Positions 44,394-54,555 are shown, counted from the first letter of the stretch. The stretch: 64,000 nt of DNA from Bacillota bacterium (GCA_011389985.1 JAABTH010000008.1:1-64000), one strand, 5' to 3'. Notes: generated by a model not told the origin, from the sequence alone. A program made the numbers and translations.

Positions 44394-46052
44394 TTACTTG
44401 GGGAACATGTCGTACAGGGTAGTCATGAACCACATCACAACGATTGATAGAACAATTACAGTAATGGGCAACCCTTTGCCATTGTAACGTTTTGGATCAT
44501 AATCAGACCAACCATGCATTTCATCTACCTGTCTCTGCAGCTCTTCTCCCGGGGCCGGTGTAAGCCATGAGACCACTACAGTGAGTATAAATGAAATGGG
44601 AACGGCAATTGCAGTAACCTTGATCCACCCCAGGGGACCATAGAAGTACTTGGCAAAAATAGGGAATGGTATTTCTACAGGATCCATGCCCATATAGCCA
44701 ATCATAATCCAGCTGATGAAGGCGATAAGACTGCCAACCACCATGCCGGCACCTACACCGTACTTATTGGTTCTCTTCCACCAGATACCCATTACAATAG
44801 GCACCCCAAGACCGGCCGCTGCAATACCGAAGGCCCACATGATTGCCTCGAGGATAAACTCAGGTGGGTTAAGGGAGAAGAGGATCACTAAAATACCAAC
44901 AACTAACATAGCGCCATAAGAAAGTTTGAGTTTCTTTTCATCATCGACTTCGGGTTTTAACGCTCCGTAAAGGTCGTGAATTAAGCCGGCACCCATAATC
45001 ATCAGCAGACCGGCAACTGTCGACAAACCGGCAGCGACAGAACCGGCAACGGCCAAAGCGAGCCAGCCTTCACCGGCCAGAGCTTCGACAAGAATGAAAA
45101 CAACATAATCGTAAGCGGCTGTGGGAATATCAACCGCCTGGGTCTGCATGTAATAAACAGCAGCAAAACCGGTGGCATATACTGTGGTATTTACCAGGCC
45201 GACCAGGAATACACAAAGCACTGTGCTCCAGCGGGCTTCCTTGGCGTCACGCACTGTAAAAAAGCGCATAACGAAGTGCGGCAGGCCGATAATCCCGAAG
45301 AAAGATCCAAGGAATATTGCAATATAGACAACTGGGTGCACAACCATGGCCCAGAAGTAATGCGGCACCGTCTGAGTCATAAGAGGCACCATATCACCGT
45401 AACCAAGCGGCGGGAAAGCCCAGCCTGAGGCGCCGAGCGTTCTTAATACAATCGCCACGGGAAACATAAGGCAGAAAAGCAGCACTATAGTTTGGAAGGT
45501 CTGGTTATAAGTAACCCCATACATTCCACCCAGGGTAACGTAAAGTGTTACAACCAAACCACCGACAACAATACCTACAACTTCAGGTACGCCAAGTAAA
45601 AAATAAAAAACAATACCGATTCCCTTAAGGTTACCAGCCAGGTAGAGAACAGAAACAATCATCATCACAACAACCGAAATATAACGCAGAGTATTGCTGC
45701 CATATCTTTCTGATATAAAAGCCATCGTCGTAAACGACTTGTGCCGCCGCAAAAAAGGAGCGGCTAACAGCAGCAAACCGATGAAAGCAGCCGTAAATGC
45801 CGCGTATACCGCTACTGCAACATACAGGCCTTCAATAATAAGGGCGGTTAAACCGATAAAAGTAGTAAGACTCAAGGCAAGCGAAACCATAGCCAGACCA
45901 TTATTTATAGCACCTATACTGCGACCGGCCACATAGTAATCGCCAAGGTTACGGGTAAAACGGCGAGCCCAGACACTGATAAAGATGGAGATAAGCAAAA
46001 CTACGATACTGAGAATTAAACCTAAGACAAATACTTCTCCTCTTGGTTCCAT
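44394..46052 (-). CDS. Sodium:solute symporter family protein (ActP-like)
   Basis: A 552-residue integral membrane protein with about 13 hydrophobic segments spread along its length. The first-segment loop (RRFTRNLGDYYVAGRSIGAINNGLAM) and the later GLSTVAGLLMIMGAGLIHDLY and LGVPIVMGIWWKRTNKYG blocks are standard for the SSS family, closest to acetate/monocarboxylate permeases. The ATG follows AAGGAGGGAC. It lies 29 bases after a gene for a small membrane protein, an arrangement usual for this subfamily. The ligase genes downstream suggest a carboxylate substrate (inference). Confidence 0.9.
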   Translation of the reverse strand: MEPRGEVFVLGLILSIVVLLISIFISVWARRFTRNLGDYYVAGRSIGAINNGLAMVSLALSLTTFIGLTALIIEGLYVAVAVYAAFTAAFIGLLLLAAPFLRRHKSFTTMAFISERYGSNTLRYISVVVMMIVSVLYLAGNLKGIGIVFYFLLGVPEVVGIVVGGLVVTLYVTLGGMYGVTYNQTFQTIVLLFCLMFPVAIVLRTLGASGWAFPPLGYGDMVPLMTQTVPHYFWAMVVHPVVYIAIFLGSFFGIIGLPHFVMRFFTVRDAKEARWSTVLCVFLVGLVNTTVYATGFAAVYYMQTQAVDIPTAAYDYVVFILVEALAGEGWLALAVAGSVAAGLSTVAGLLMIMGAGLIHDLYGALKPEVDDEKKLKLSYGAMLVVGILVILFSLNPPEFILEAIMWAFGIAAAGLGVPIVMGIWWKRTNKYGVGAGMVVGSLIAFISWIMIGYMGMDPVEIPFPIFAKYFYGPLGWIKVTAIAVPISFILTVVVSWLTPAPGEELQRQVDEMHGWSDYDPKRYNGKGLPITVIVLSIVVMWFMTTLYDMFPK

Positions 46053-46081
46053 TTAAAAGAGTCCCTCCTTTCATAAAGGCA

Positions 46082-46396
46082 TTAGAGCCGTTGTTGTTGT
46101 TCCAACCTATCCATAATTACGCACCAGATTGCCCCGATTACAGTTGCGCCGATCCAGCTTAAAACAATCAGCCAGAAATAGTGCATTGGAAAACCTAAGA
46201 ATCCTTCTTTGGTAACGAACATTGATTCACCATAAAATGGAACCAGCTGCTCCGGTGTTGGCACCTGGTTATAAAACCTTTCATTCATAATAACTACAAT
46301 GGAACTAAAAAAACCGCCTGTTACTGCTACAATGGTAAAACAGATTGCCGTAACCCATACCTCTAATTTGTATCCTTTTTTGCTATCCGATGACAT
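46082..46396 (-). CDS. Small membrane partner of the symporter
   Basis: A 104-residue protein with two hydrophobic segments (about 13-36 and 72-96) and a soluble loop between them (ERFYNQVPTPEQLVPFYGES), ending in a basic tail. Small two-pass proteins like this are commonly encoded just before SSS-type symporters and are thought to be subunits or accessory factors. ATG follows AAAAAAGGAGGTGA. I do not recognise a named family with certainty. Confidence 0.72.
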   Translation of the reverse strand: MSSDSKKGYKLEVWVTAICFTIVAVTGGFFSSIVVIMNERFYNQVPTPEQLVPFYGESMFVTKEGFLGFPMHYFWLIVLSWIGATVIGAIWCVIMDRLEQQQRL

Positions 46397-46757
46397 GCGG
46401 AATCACCTCCTTTTTTGCATAATATATTTTTTATTTCACATATCATTATTTTTTTTATTATTCGACCCCTTCCCAATTTTTATATTATGCTGTAAATTCA
46501 ATATATTGGTTCGACACTTAATGATCAATTCCCTTCTGATTAGAAACAGAATAATTTTTATAGTGCAAAATATATTATAAGCTGATTATTGAAGTCATAA
46601 TGATAACCTGGTTCATAGTGAGAATATTTTAAGATTTATCTTGATTTGTTTATAATTTTTTAAACTAAGCAGGAAATTTTATAATAATAGGGAATATAAA
46701 ATATAACAATAATTAATATATTGCGCTGATAACGCATAAGGAGGTTCAACTATTTAG
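46397..46757. other. Very AT-rich divergent intergenic region
   Basis: About 360 bases between the symporter operon and the acyl-CoA ligase gene. It contains several TATAAT-like boxes on both strands (for example 46651-46656 and 46680-46685) with no good -35 partner, the two ribosome sites, and no gene or terminator that I can support. Promoters for both genes must lie here. Confidence 0.5.
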
Positions 46758-48437
46758 ATGGAAAAAGTGTGGCTAAAACATTACGAAACAGGAGTACCTC
46801 ACAGTATTGATTATCCCGCCCTCTCACTCTATCAAATTTTTCAAAAAACAGCAGAATTGTACAAAGAAAAGCCTGCAGTCCATTTCATGGGACGTGAATT
46901 ATCATATGGCGAAATTACAGCAGAAGTTAATAGCCTTGCAGCAGCCCTTACAGACCTTGGTGTAAAAAAAGGAGATCGCCTCGCAATTCATTTACCTAAC
47001 AGCACGCAGTTCCCCATTGCATATTTTGCCGCCCTGTCAATAGGGGCAATAGTTGTACCATGCAACCCACTTTATGTAGCGAGGGAAATGGAATACCAGT
47101 TAAAAGATTCCGGCGCAGAAACTATAATTACTTTAACCCGTTTTTATAACATGATTAAAGAAATCCAACCGAAAACTAACCTTAAAAATATAATAGTATC
47201 AAATATTAAAGATTATTTTCCCGGTATGCTCAGTTTCCTTTATACCATTGCAAAAGAAAAGAAAGAAGGCGATCGGGTTGAACTTGCCGGCGACGATTAT
47301 TCCTTTACTGATTTGATAAAGAAATATGCCGGCAAAAAACCTCCTGTTGTGGAAATTAAGCCGGAAGATCGCGCTCTATTCCTTTACACAGGTGGAACAA
47401 CAGGAGTATCAAAAGGAGCTGTTCTACAGCACCGAAACCTGGTTGCCAACATGTACCAGGTTAAAGCATGGTGTACTGATTATGAAGATGGTAAAGAAGT
47501 TATCCTTGGAGTACTGCCTTTCTTCCACAGCTATGGCCTGACAACTATACTTAATCTTGGTCTTTTAAACGGTGGAAAGCTTGTTCTGCTACCACGTTTT
47601 GTGCTGGAAGACGCGCTGAAGACTATAGATAAACAAAAGCCCACTCTTTTCCCGGGGGTTCCAACAATATATGTGGCCATTAACAATGCGCCTAATCTTG
47701 AAAAGTACGATATAAAGTCTATTCGGGTATGTATAAGCGGCGCTGCGCCCCTTCCGGTAGAAGTTCAACAGCAATTCGAAAAGAATACCGGAGGCAAACT
47801 GGTTGAAGGTTACGGCCTGTCGGAAACTTCTCCTGTTACACATGCTAACCCGGTATATGGAAAACGTAAACCCGGCAGCATTGGCCTACCGATGCCCGAT
47901 ACAGAATATAAAATTGTTGATGTTGAAACAGGTGAAAATGAGATGCCTCTAGGTGAAATAGGTGAAATCTGCCTACGAGGACCGCAGGTTATGGAAGGTT
48001 ATCTTAATATGCCTGATGAAACTGCGAACAGTATTCGCAATGGCTGGTTTTATACCGGTGATATTGCCAAAGCAGACGAAGAAGGTTATGCTTACATCGT
48101 TGACCGTAAAAAAGATATGGTCATTGCCGGTGGTTTCAATATTTATCCGCGGGATATCGAAGAAGTGCTGTATACCCACCCTAAAATTCTTGAAGCTGCA
48201 GTTGCCGGAATTAATGATCCTTACCGCGGAGAAACCCTGAAAGCATATTGTGTTCTAAAAGAAGGCGAAAGTTTGACTGATGAAGAGGTTATTGAATACT
48301 GCAAAAAGAACCTGGCCGCCTACAAAGTACCAAAATTGGTAGAATTCAAAGATGAGCTTCCAAAAACCATGATCGGAAAAGTGCTTCGCCGCATGCTTCG
48401 TGAAGAGGAAGAAAAGAAAAACGAGGCAGATAGCTAA
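46758..48437 (+). CDS. Long-chain fatty-acid--CoA ligase (AMP-forming)
   Basis: A 559-residue acyl-CoA synthetase. The phosphate loop is YTGGTTGVSKG (near residue 211), the adenine block is GYGLSETSP, the hinge block is YTGDIAKADEEGYAYIVDRKKDM, and the catalytic Lys lies in PKTMIGKVLRR near the C terminus. This set is that of FadD-type ligases for medium or long acyl chains. ATG follows AAGGAGG at some distance. It is a single-gene transcript ended by a strong hairpin, and fits fatty acid use or membrane lipid recycling. Confidence 0.9.
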   Translation: MEKVWLKHYETGVPHSIDYPALSLYQIFQKTAELYKEKPAVHFMGRELSYGEITAEVNSLAAALTDLGVKKGDRLAIHLPNSTQFPIAYFAALSIGAIVVPCNPLYVAREMEYQLKDSGAETIITLTRFYNMIKEIQPKTNLKNIIVSNIKDYFPGMLSFLYTIAKEKKEGDRVELAGDDYSFTDLIKKYAGKKPPVVEIKPEDRALFLYTGGTTGVSKGAVLQHRNLVANMYQVKAWCTDYEDGKEVILGVLPFFHSYGLTTILNLGLLNGGKLVLLPRFVLEDALKTIDKQKPTLFPGVPTIYVAINNAPNLEKYDIKSIRVCISGAAPLPVEVQQQFEKNTGGKLVEGYGLSETSPVTHANPVYGKRKPGSIGLPMPDTEYKIVDVETGENEMPLGEIGEICLRGPQVMEGYLNMPDETANSIRNGWFYTGDIAKADEEGYAYIVDRKKDMVIAGGFNIYPRDIEEVLYTHPKILEAAVAGINDPYRGETLKAYCVLKEGESLTDEEVIEYCKKNLAAYKVPKLVEFKDELPKTMIGKVLRRMLREEEEKKNEADS

Positions 48438-48470
48438 ACACCTGCCAGTAGCTATAATTTTATTATTTAA

Positions 48471-48510
48471 ACATCAAGCGGGTTCTAAAAAGAACCCGCT
48501 TGATGTTTTT
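48471..48510 (+). terminator. Strong terminator after the acyl-CoA ligase gene
   Basis: A 16-bp perfect inverted repeat (ACATCAAGCGGGTTCT with AGAACCCGCTTGATGT), loop AAAA, then a T run. It may also serve the converging arg operon. Confidence 0.92.
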
Positions 48511-48577
48511 ATTCGAAGGGCTGTATGTTGCAAAGAATGCTTTATTATTCAAATTAATTATTATTCACCTATTTAAC

Positions 48578-49969
48578 CTACCCAATCCTGTGATCATTCT
48601 TCAGAGTCTCATAGGCAAGCTGCAGTTGTTTTTTTACAGCCTCTGGAGCAGTTCCGCCCCGGCTTTTACGGGCCTCAATCACTTTGGCAGGGTCAAGAAG
48701 GGTATCAATATTATCTGCCAGGCTGGGATGAAACTGTGAACGGGTTTTTTTATCCAGCTCACGTAAACGAATATTTTTTTCATGACAGTAGGCAATTATC
48801 TTCCCCACTATGTGGTGGGCATCCCTGAATGCAACCTGTTTGCGAACCAGATAATCGGCCAGATCGGTTGCACACAGATAATCGTCATCAACAGCAGCCT
48901 CCATGCTGGCCCTGTTTATACTCATAGTTTTTAACATCTCAGCAAAGAGGGGCAGCATTAATTTAATAGTGTCGATGGTATCGAAAAAACCTTCCTTATC
49001 TTCCTGCATATCTTTATTGTAGGCAAGGGGCAGACCCTTCATGACAGTTAAGAGTGCAAAAAGGCTGCCGTATATTCTGCCGCTTTTTGCTCTGACCAAT
49101 TCTGCTACATCGGGGTTTTTTTTCTGCGGCATCATGCTGCTGCCGGTGGTGTAGGCATCATCAAGTTCAATAAACCCAAATTCTGCAGTTGACCAGGTAA
49201 CCAGCTCTTCGCTGAAGCGGCTTAAATGCATAACCAGTATCGCTGCAAAGGAAAGAAATTCCAAGATGTAATCTCTGTCGCTAACGGCATCAATACTGTT
49301 TTCGTAAAGAGCAGTAAATCCAAGGTTTTCTGCAACCTTTTTACGATCAACGGGAAAGCCGGTTCCGGCCAGGGCACCTGCTCCCAGGGGCATTAGATCG
49401 GCACGTTTTAAGGCGCCATGTAATCTCTCCCGGTCACGCTGCAGCATCCAGAAGTAAGTCAGAAGATGATGTGAAAGGAGAACCGGTTGAGCTCTCTGCA
49501 TATGAGTATACCCCGGTATAAGCAAACCAGTATAACGTTCGGCAAGCCCAAGTATTGAGCTTTGCAGCTTTTCAAGCTCACCCATTACTACCTTGCCCTC
49601 TTTAAGCATATACATATGCATATCGAGAGCTACCTGATCATTGCGACTGCGCCCGGTATGAAGCTTACCGCCGACCGCGCCAATCTTTTCAGTAAGCCTT
49701 TTTTCGATATTCATATGAATATCTTCAAAACTAAGATCAAAGGGGAATTTGCCGGACGTAATCTCATCTTTTATTTCATTCAAGCCTTCTATAATTAATA
49801 CGGCTTCACTGGGATCAATGATCTCTTTTTCTGCCAGCATCCCAACATGAGCTATACTGCCCTCGATATCGCAAAACGCCAGGCGTTGATCGAATGGCAG
49901 AGAAGCGGTAAACCGCAGTACCGCTTCTGCTGTATCTTTTGTAAAACGGCCCTGCCATGGCTTTTTCAG
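48578..49969 (-). CDS. argH: Argininosuccinate lyase, apparent CTG start
   Basis: Releases arginine and fumarate from argininosuccinate. The frame encodes 463 residues only if read from a CTG at 49969: the N terminus then reads KKPWQGRF...FDQRLAFCDIEGSIAHVGML, which matches the conserved ArgH start (WGGRF, DIxGSxAH). The first ATG (49840) would remove these 43 conserved residues. No ATG, GTG or TTG exists in frame before the CTG, which sits seven bases behind GGGAGGAGG. The CTG overlaps the argG stop (CTGA), so start may be coupled to argG termination. The signature GSSMMPQKKNP is intact. Confidence 0.9.
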   Translation of the reverse strand: MKKPWQGRFTKDTAEAVLRFTASLPFDQRLAFCDIEGSIAHVGMLAEKEIIDPSEAVLIIEGLNEIKDEITSGKFPFDLSFEDIHMNIEKRLTEKIGAVGGKLHTGRSRNDQVALDMHMYMLKEGKVVMGELEKLQSSILGLAERYTGLLIPGYTHMQRAQPVLLSHHLLTYFWMLQRDRERLHGALKRADLMPLGAGALAGTGFPVDRKKVAENLGFTALYENSIDAVSDRDYILEFLSFAAILVMHLSRFSEELVTWSTAEFGFIELDDAYTTGSSMMPQKKNPDVAELVRAKSGRIYGSLFALLTVMKGLPLAYNKDMQEDKEGFFDTIDTIKLMLPLFAEMLKTMSINRASMEAAVDDDYLCATDLADYLVRKQVAFRDAHHIVGKIIAYCHEKNIRLRELDKKTRSQFHPSLADNIDTLLDPAKVIEARKSRGGTAPEAVKKQLQLAYETLKNDHRIG

Positions 49970-51201
49970 TTTTTTGCCTCCTCCCGCTTTTCTTCTTTTT
50001 GTTTCATATCCATCATTCCTTTAATAGTCAGCGGTAATCCATAAAGGTTGATAAAACCCTGTGCATCTTTTTGTTCGAAAAGTTCATCTTTTTCAAAGGT
50101 TACCATATCATGGTGGTATAGTGTATACTCTGATTCCCTACCGGCTACACTCATATTGCCCTTATACAATTTAAGTGATATTGTTCCGGTAACACATTCC
50201 TGGGTCTTTTCAACAAAACCATGAAGCGCTTCACGAAGTGGGGTGAACCAGAGTCCGTAATAGATCATTTCTGCATATTTCAGGGCAAGTGTTTCCTTGT
50301 AATGAAGTGTCTCACGATCTATTGTATAATGCTCCAGTTCGCGATGTGCATATGTTAGAAGAGATCCCCCGGGCGTTTCATATATACCTCGGGATTTCAT
50401 GCCCAGCAGGCGGTTTTCTACCAGGTCAACCCTGCCGACAGCATTTCTTCCGGCGATTAAATTCAGTTCATCTACAAGCTGCACCGGTGAAAGTGTAATT
50501 CCGTTTACTTTTACAGGAATACCTTTTTCAAACCCGATAGTAACCATTTCAGGCTCATCAGGGGCATCTAATGGATCAACTGTTAACCTGAACATATCCT
50601 TGTCGGGCTCGCGGTTCGGATCTTCCAATATTCCACCTTCAAAACTGATATGCCAAATGTTACGGTCCATACTGTATGGTTTTTCCGCGGTTACAGGAAT
50701 TGGGATATTATGATTACAGGCATAGTTTATACAATCGGTTCGGGACTGAAGTTCCCACTCCCGCCACGGCGCCACAATTTTAAGGTAGGGGTTTAACGCC
50801 TTAACTGCAAACTCAAACCGAACCTGATCGTTACCTTTACCCGTAGCTCCATGAGCTATGGCCGTTGCACCGACTTTATCGGCGATTTCAACCAGTTTTT
50901 TACCGATAACCGGACGGGCCACTGCTGTTCCAAGCAAATATTTTCCTTCATATACGGCACCGGACTGAACCATGGGAAAGATGTAATCTTTAACAAGCTC
51001 TTCCCTGATATCTTCTATAAATACCTGCGAAGCACCAGTTCTTAATGCTTTTTCCTCAAGACCTTCAAGCTCGGCATCCCCCTGCCCCACATTAGCAGTC
51101 ATCGCCACAATATCATAATTATATTTCTCCTGTAGCCATTTAACAATTACTGAGGTATCCAGACCGCCCGAGTAGGCAAGTACCACTTTTTCTTTAGCCA
51201 T
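49966..51201 (-). CDS. argG: Argininosuccinate synthase
   Basis: A 411-residue enzyme joining citrulline and aspartate with ATP. The PP-loop AYSGGLDTS lies at residues 9-17, and the blocks ATGKGNDQVRFE, SMDRNIWHISFEGG and YETPGG are present. Its lysine- and glutamate-rich tail overlaps the start of argH by four bases. The ATG follows AAGGAGGAG, 25 bases after argD. Confidence 0.97.
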   Translation of the reverse strand: MAKEKVVLAYSGGLDTSVIVKWLQEKYNYDIVAMTANVGQGDAELEGLEEKALRTGASQVFIEDIREELVKDYIFPMVQSGAVYEGKYLLGTAVARPVIGKKLVEIADKVGATAIAHGATGKGNDQVRFEFAVKALNPYLKIVAPWREWELQSRTDCINYACNHNIPIPVTAEKPYSMDRNIWHISFEGGILEDPNREPDKDMFRLTVDPLDAPDEPEMVTIGFEKGIPVKVNGITLSPVQLVDELNLIAGRNAVGRVDLVENRLLGMKSRGIYETPGGSLLTYAHRELEHYTIDRETLHYKETLALKYAEMIYYGLWFTPLREALHGFVEKTQECVTGTISLKLYKGNMSVAGRESEYTLYHHDMVTFEKDELFEQKDAQGFINLYGLPLTIKGMMDMKQKEEKREEAKN

Positions 51202-51226
51202 ATCAAACTCCTCCTTGTTAGTTTTT

Positions 51227-52390
51227 CTAGATTAATTTTTTAAGTACTGCTAATCCATCCTCCAGCTCGTCATCGCTTAAGGTAAGCGGAGGAAGCAGAC
51301 GCAGAATTTTATCACCGATAGCATTGATTAACAAACCATGTTCCGTACATTTTTCCTGCACATATTTAGCTTCGGGCCTCTCTAATTCAAGTGCGCAGAT
51401 CAGGCCGAGGCCGCGAAACTCACCTGATGGACAAGCATCTTCAAGTTCTCTTTTTAACCGTATTCCTTTCGCCGCGACTTCATCCATAAATCCTGCCTCA
51501 GAGATGATCTCCATCACTGCCAGAGCTGCAGCACAGACTACAGGATTTCCACCAAAAGTAGAGGCATGATCACCGGGAATGAAAACATCTTTGCAGTTTT
51601 CCCCGGTCAGTAAAGCGCCGATCGGCAGCCCACCGCCAAGTCCTTTGGCAACCGTTAACAAATCAGGTTTCACTGCAAAATTTTCATATGCCCAAAACTT
51701 ACCTGTCCGCCCCATACCACACTGCACTTCATCAAAAATCAGCAGAAGTCCATTGCGATCGCACAAATGCCTTAAGCCCTCGATAAAATCAGGCTCAGCC
51801 ACATGCACTCCGCCCTCGCCCTGAATAGGCTCAATCATAACCGCTGCAGTCTGGTCATCAATTAGAGCTTCAAAGGAGTCAAGATCATTAAATGTGGCAT
51901 AAGAAAAACCTTCCAGCAAAGGCTTGAAAGCCTGCTGATACTTTTTCTGGCCTGTTGCTGCCAATGCTGCCATGGTCCGCCCGTGAAAGGAACGTTCAGC
52001 CGCTATAATCTTATAACGCCCGGGCTTAAATTTACGGATAAGTTTAATAGCAGCTTCATTGGCTTCAGCCCCGCTGTTGGCAAAAAAAACTTTTCCGCCG
52101 GGTAGGGTTTTATCAACCAGTTCTTTCGCCAGCAGAACCTGCGGCTCTGTATAGTACAGGTTTGATGTGTGGCTTAAAATTCCAGCTTGTTTACAAATTG
52201 CTTCAACTACCTGCGGGTGGCAATGTCCGGCAACATTAACCGCCAGTCCGCTTAAGAAATCAAGATATTTCTTGCCCTGATCATCCCACAGATAAGAACC
52301 CTCGCCCCTGACCAGATAAGGAGTAGAATCGGCTTTCCGGTTATAGGTATTGATAATATATTTTGCTTCCATCTCCTGTATTTTGCTCAT
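51227..52390 (-). CDS. argD: Acetylornithine aminotransferase
   Basis: A 387-residue class III PLP aminotransferase that makes N-acetylornithine from the semialdehyde. It shows LSGLAVNVAGH near the N terminus, FANSGAEANEAAIKLIRK, LLIFDEVQCGMGRTGK and TVAKGLGGGLPIGA with the Schiff-base lysine. No sequence feature separates it from ornithine-type enzymes, but its place between argB and argG settles the role. ATG follows AGGGAAGTTGAA. Confidence 0.95.
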   Translation of the reverse strand: MSKIQEMEAKYIINTYNRKADSTPYLVRGEGSYLWDDQGKKYLDFLSGLAVNVAGHCHPQVVEAICKQAGILSHTSNLYYTEPQVLLAKELVDKTLPGGKVFFANSGAEANEAAIKLIRKFKPGRYKIIAAERSFHGRTMAALAATGQKKYQQAFKPLLEGFSYATFNDLDSFEALIDDQTAAVMIEPIQGEGGVHVAEPDFIEGLRHLCDRNGLLLIFDEVQCGMGRTGKFWAYENFAVKPDLLTVAKGLGGGLPIGALLTGENCKDVFIPGDHASTFGGNPVVCAAALAVMEIISEAGFMDEVAAKGIRLKRELEDACPSGEFRGLGLICALELERPEAKYVQEKCTEHGLLINAIGDKILRLLPPLTLSDDELEDGLAVLKKLI

Positions 52391-52414
52391 TTCAACTTCC
52401 CTCTCCCTATTCTC

Positions 52415-53314
52415 TTATTTGGTAACCATTGTGCCGACACCGGCATCGGTGAATATTTCAAGGATAAGCGAATGGGGAACCCGCCCATCAATTATATGAG
52501 TTCTGCGAACACCACCATCTAAAGCCATAAGGCAGGATTCGACTTTTGGGACCATGCCACCGCTGATTTCACCATTTAGGATCATTGCCCTTGTTTCACG
52601 ACGATTGATTGAAGATATAAATTTCAGGGAGTTCTCATCTTCGCGATAGATACCATCAACGTCGGTAAGAACAATCAGTTTTTCCGCTTTTAAAGAAACA
52701 GCCAGTTCGCCGGCAACATAATCAGCGTTAATATTCAAGCTTTCACCATTCAATCCGGCTCCAATTGATGAGAGAACAGGAATATAACCGTTTTCACTGA
52801 TAGTATGAATAAGAGCCGGGTTGATCTGGATAATTTCGCCTACACGTCCCAGGTCGATTTTTTCTTCGCCTGCTTCACTATTAACCGGAACTTTTTCTTT
52901 ACGCCGGGCCTGCAAAATTTCTGCATCACGGCCGCTTAAACCTACCGCCTTTGCGCCCTGCTGGTTAAAGAGGCTTACAATGTGCTGGTTTACCTTGCCC
53001 ATTAAAACCATTTCAACAATCTCCATGGTTTCATCATCAGTGACTCTTAGACCATTTATAAAATGAGGCTTTTTACCCAGCTTTTCCATCACCCGGGTAA
53101 CCTCTTTGCCGCCACCATGGACCAAGACCGGTTTTATACCGATATATTTCATCAGAACAAGATCCAATATAACCGATTCCATCAGATCGGGACTGACCAT
53201 AGCCTGCCCGCCGTATTTGATCACAAAATATTTTCCGGCATAAGCTCGCATATAAGGCAGGGCTTCTACAAGAACTTCAGCCTTGGGAATACTGCTTAAA
53301 GCTTCCTGATTCAA
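52415..53314 (-). CDS. argB: Acetylglutamate kinase
   Basis: A 299-residue amino acid kinase phosphorylating N-acetylglutamate. The blocks FVIKYGGQAM (nucleotide site), LVHGGGKEV, the arginine-feedback type N-terminal helix (ALSSIPKAEVLVEALPYMRAYAGK), NINADYVAGELA, and the GGMVPKVESC ending are present. The N-terminal helix is the part associated with arginine inhibition in hexameric forms. It follows argJ by 20 bases. Confidence 0.97.
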   Translation of the reverse strand: MNQEALSSIPKAEVLVEALPYMRAYAGKYFVIKYGGQAMVSPDLMESVILDLVLMKYIGIKPVLVHGGGKEVTRVMEKLGKKPHFINGLRVTDDETMEIVEMVLMGKVNQHIVSLFNQQGAKAVGLSGRDAEILQARRKEKVPVNSEAGEEKIDLGRVGEIIQINPALIHTISENGYIPVLSSIGAGLNGESLNINADYVAGELAVSLKAEKLIVLTDVDGIYREDENSLKFISSINRRETRAMILNGEISGGMVPKVESCLMALDGGVRRTHIIDGRVPHSLILEIFTDAGVGTMVTK

Positions 53315-53334
53315 CTTTTTTCACCTGCTTTCAT

Positions 53335-54555
53335 TTAACTACGGTAATCAGCATTAATATTAATATATTCATGACTAAGATCTGTTCCCCAGGCAGTAAC
53401 CTGGGCAGTTCCAATTTTTAAATCAACGACGACAGAGATATTGCGTTCCTCCAATACGTTTTTCATATTTTCTTCGCTAAAAGGTACAGAACCGCCGTTT
53501 CGGGCAACTTGGTATGGACCAATAAAGATATCCACGAGGGAAGGATCAAAATCTATTCCGGCATAACCAAGAGCGGCAATAATTCTGCCCCAGTTTGCAT
53601 CTTCACCGTAGAAAGCAGTTTTCACGAGGGGTGAATTTAGAATACTACGAGCCATAACCCGGGCGCCGGCTTCGCCAGCGGCTCCTTTAATGGTCAGAGT
53701 AATTAGTTTGGTCATGCCTTCACCATCTTCAACAATCTGCAGGGCCAGTTCGCGGCAGACTGCCTCAAGCATCTCTTTAAATGGCTCAAAGAAAACACTC
53801 TCTTCAGTTACTTCAACCCCTGCCGCTGCCCCGTTAGCTAATATGAGGGCAGTATCGTTGGTAGAAGTATCACCATCAACAGTAATAACATTAAATGACC
53901 TGTCGGATGCCTCACCGAAAAGCTTTTGTAATAAGCCGCGTTCAATTTTCACATCGGTAACTAAAAACGCCAACATAGTTGCCATGTTGGGGCATATCAT
54001 TCCGGATCCTTTGGCCATGCCTGCAATGGTAAACTCACCTTCCGGCATGGTGCACTGGTAGGCAGAGAGCTTGATTTTGGTGTCTGTAGTCATAATAGCC
54101 TTCGCTGCGTCAATATCCGCTTCATAACCGTAACCAAGGGCATCTGGAATCATATTAATACCGGCATTAACCCTATTCATCGGCATTGGTTCGCCGATGA
54201 CCCCGGTAGAACAAACCATAATCTGTCCTGAATTGAAGCCAAAAACTTTAGCAGTATTGTTTGCCATGGCTTTTGTATCGAGCAACCCCTGGCTGCCGGT
54301 GCATGCATTTGCATTCCCGCTGTTTATAATCACAACCCTGATCTGGTTTTCAAGGTGCTCCCTGCACAAATGAACCGGGGCCGCCTGAACGAGGTTACGG
54401 GTAAAAACACCTGCTGCAGCGGTATTATACTCACTGTAAATTATCGCCAGATCATTCTTGCCCTTCTTAATTCCGCAGGAAAAACCGGCTGCTTTAAATC
54501 CTTTGACAGCGGTTATACCACGGTTTTTTAACTTTTTTATGATCGTTTCTTTCAC
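53335..54555 (-). CDS. argJ: Bifunctional ornithine acetyltransferase / N-acetylglutamate synthase
   Basis: A 406-residue protein that recycles the acetyl group in arginine synthesis. It self-cleaves into two chains; the cleavage pair is A192-T193 in GMICPNMATMLAF, with T193 becoming the nucleophile. The oxyanion-type block CSTGVIG, TTDTK, and DGDTSTNDT are present. Because argJ is here and no argE or argA is seen, the cyclic pathway is used. ATG follows GGAGGTAGGGTTGTG. Confidence 0.96.
   Translation of the reverse strand: MKETIIKKLKNRGITAVKGFKAAGFSCGIKKGKNDLAIIYSEYNTAAAGVFTRNLVQAAPVHLCREHLENQIRVVIINSGNANACTGSQGLLDTKAMANNTAKVFGFNSGQIMVCSTGVIGEPMPMNRVNAGINMIPDALGYGYEADIDAAKAIMTTDTKIKLSAYQCTMPEGEFTIAGMAKGSGMICPNMATMLAFLVTDVKIERGLLQKLFGEASDRSFNVITVDGDTSTNDTALILANGAAAGVEVTEESVFFEPFKEMLEAVCRELALQIVEDGEGMTKLITLTIKGAAGEAGARVMARSILNSPLVKTAFYGEDANWGRIIAALGYAGIDFDPSLVDIFIGPYQVARNGGSVPFSEENMKNVLEERNISVVVDLKIGTAQVTAWGTDLSHEYININADYRS

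Noticed and set aside
46397-46757. Promoters for the symporter and acyl-CoA ligase genes
   Set aside because: Several -10-like boxes exist in the AT-rich sequence, but none has a convincing -35 at the right distance, so no single promoter can be supported.
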